The notes under the pieces: model-generated
What the model was told of the DNA's origin: nothing
What the model saw: only the letters and a program-made list of their open reading frames with translations
The model's database searches: none
Part shown: positions 12,976 to 13,280 of the stretch, in pieces
Layout of the letters: each line of letters begins with the position of its first letter
Position numbering within the stretch: position 1 is the stretch's first letter
DNA from: Clostridiales bacterium
Lineage (GTDB): Bacteria; Bacillota; Clostridia; Oscillospirales; Oscillospiraceae
Length of the DNA: 13,280 nt
Assembly: GCA_003522945.1 (NCBI GenBank)
Contig: DPHR01000142.1
Location: 482-13,761 of the forward strand
Reading direction: 5' to 3'
Position numbers and translations under genes: made by a program

Positions 12976-13280
12976 ATGAAGAAAAAGGTTTTGGAAAATA
13001 TCGTAAAATGGATCTTCCTTCTCTGCGGCATCGCGGCGGTGGGATTCGTGCTGTGCATCTGCCTGTATCTTGTAATCTCCGGCGTACCGGCGATCCGGGA
13101 GATCGGACTTTGGAATTTTCTTTTCGGCGAGACGTGGAACGCGCCGACGAATGAATTCGGTATATTGCCGTTCATCCTCACGAGCATTTACGGCACGGCG
13201 GGCGCGCTGCTCCTCGGCGTGCCGCTCGGCCTTTTCACGGCGGTATTTCTCGCCAAGGCCGCCCCGCCGCGCATTGCCGC
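12976..13280 (+). CDS. pstC: Phosphate ABC transporter permease PstC (3' end beyond window)
   Basis: The first 101 codons of a membrane permease of the Pst high-affinity phosphate importer (PstSCAB). Seen are a basic start MKKKVLENIVKW, a hydrophobic helix (about residues 12-37), the periplasmic-type loop GLWNFLFGETWNAPTNEFGILPF that is typical of PstC, and a second membrane helix running into VPLGLFTAVFLAKAA. The reading frame stays open to the window edge. The ATG at 12976 sits just after the terminator hairpin, and the only binding-site candidate is GGGGAG in the right arm of that hairpin, 12 bases before the ATG. The phosphate-binding gene pstS, often first in this operon, is not upstream. 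Confidence in PstC is good; PstA is the main alternative. Confidence 0.85.
   Translation, partial: MKKKVLENIVKWIFLLCGIAAVGFVLCICLYLVISGVPAIREIGLWNFLFGETWNAPTNEFGILPFILTSIYGTAGALLLGVPLGLFTAVFLAKAAPPRIA

Noticed and set aside
1..13280. tRNA, rRNA, CRISPR array, insertion sequence or transposase
   Set aside because: I found no tRNA-like cloverleaf, no regularly spaced direct repeats and no transposase-like protein on either strand. The only longer non-coding gaps are 6673-6906 and 8218-8746, described above.

Overview
This window looks like the replication-origin region of a high-GC (roughly 60%) low-branching Firmicute of class Clostridia. The Oscillospiraceae/Ruminococcaceae type is my best guess from the protein sequences, with no database support. 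The minus strand carries dnaA - dnaN - recF - remB (DUF370) - gyrB - gyrA, which is the classic Firmicutes origin block. The S4-domain gene that often sits between dnaN and recF is missing. Genes left of the origin run leftward and genes right of it run rightward, as expected if a bidirectional origin lies here.

Layout, left to right. 1-2234: gyrA, C-terminal end cut off by the window edge. 2247-6672: gyrB, remB, recF and dnaN, tightly packed, with the recF/dnaN and remB/recF genes overlapping. 6673-6906: dnaA-dnaN intergenic region with five TTTTCCACA DnaA boxes and one variant, the best oriC candidate. 6907-8217: dnaA. 8218-8746: divergent intergenic region of 529 bp, with the dnaA promoter (a perfect DnaA box in its spacer), an 89% A+T tract, a possible rightward promoter and what looks like the decayed N-terminus of a secreted-protein gene. 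8747-12871: a three-gene rightward operon: a GtrB-type polyprenyl-phosphate glycosyltransferase, a membrane-anchored leucine-rich-repeat-like protein with five tryptophan-centred modules, and a GT-C type multi-membrane-span glycosyltransferase. 12884-12975: Pho-box-like repeats and a strong terminator. 12976-13280: start of pstC (phosphate ABC transporter permease), cut off by the right edge.

The left half makes the replication initiator, sliding clamp, gap-repair loader and gyrase. DnaA probably represses its own promoter and acts at the box cluster downstream of its gene. The right half replaces the rpmH-rnpA-yidC block usually found divergent from dnaA. It looks like a surface-glycan module: the first enzyme would load a sugar onto a lipid carrier and the GT-C enzyme would transfer it outside the membrane, with the repeat protein as unknown partner or acceptor. 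No flippase gene is seen beside them.

The points most worth a second look are the repeat-protein/glycosyltransferase operon, the overlap of terminator, predicted start site and ribosome binding site in front of pstC, the non-standard DNA-contact residues of DnaA, and natural substitutions in the quinolone pockets of GyrA and GyrB.
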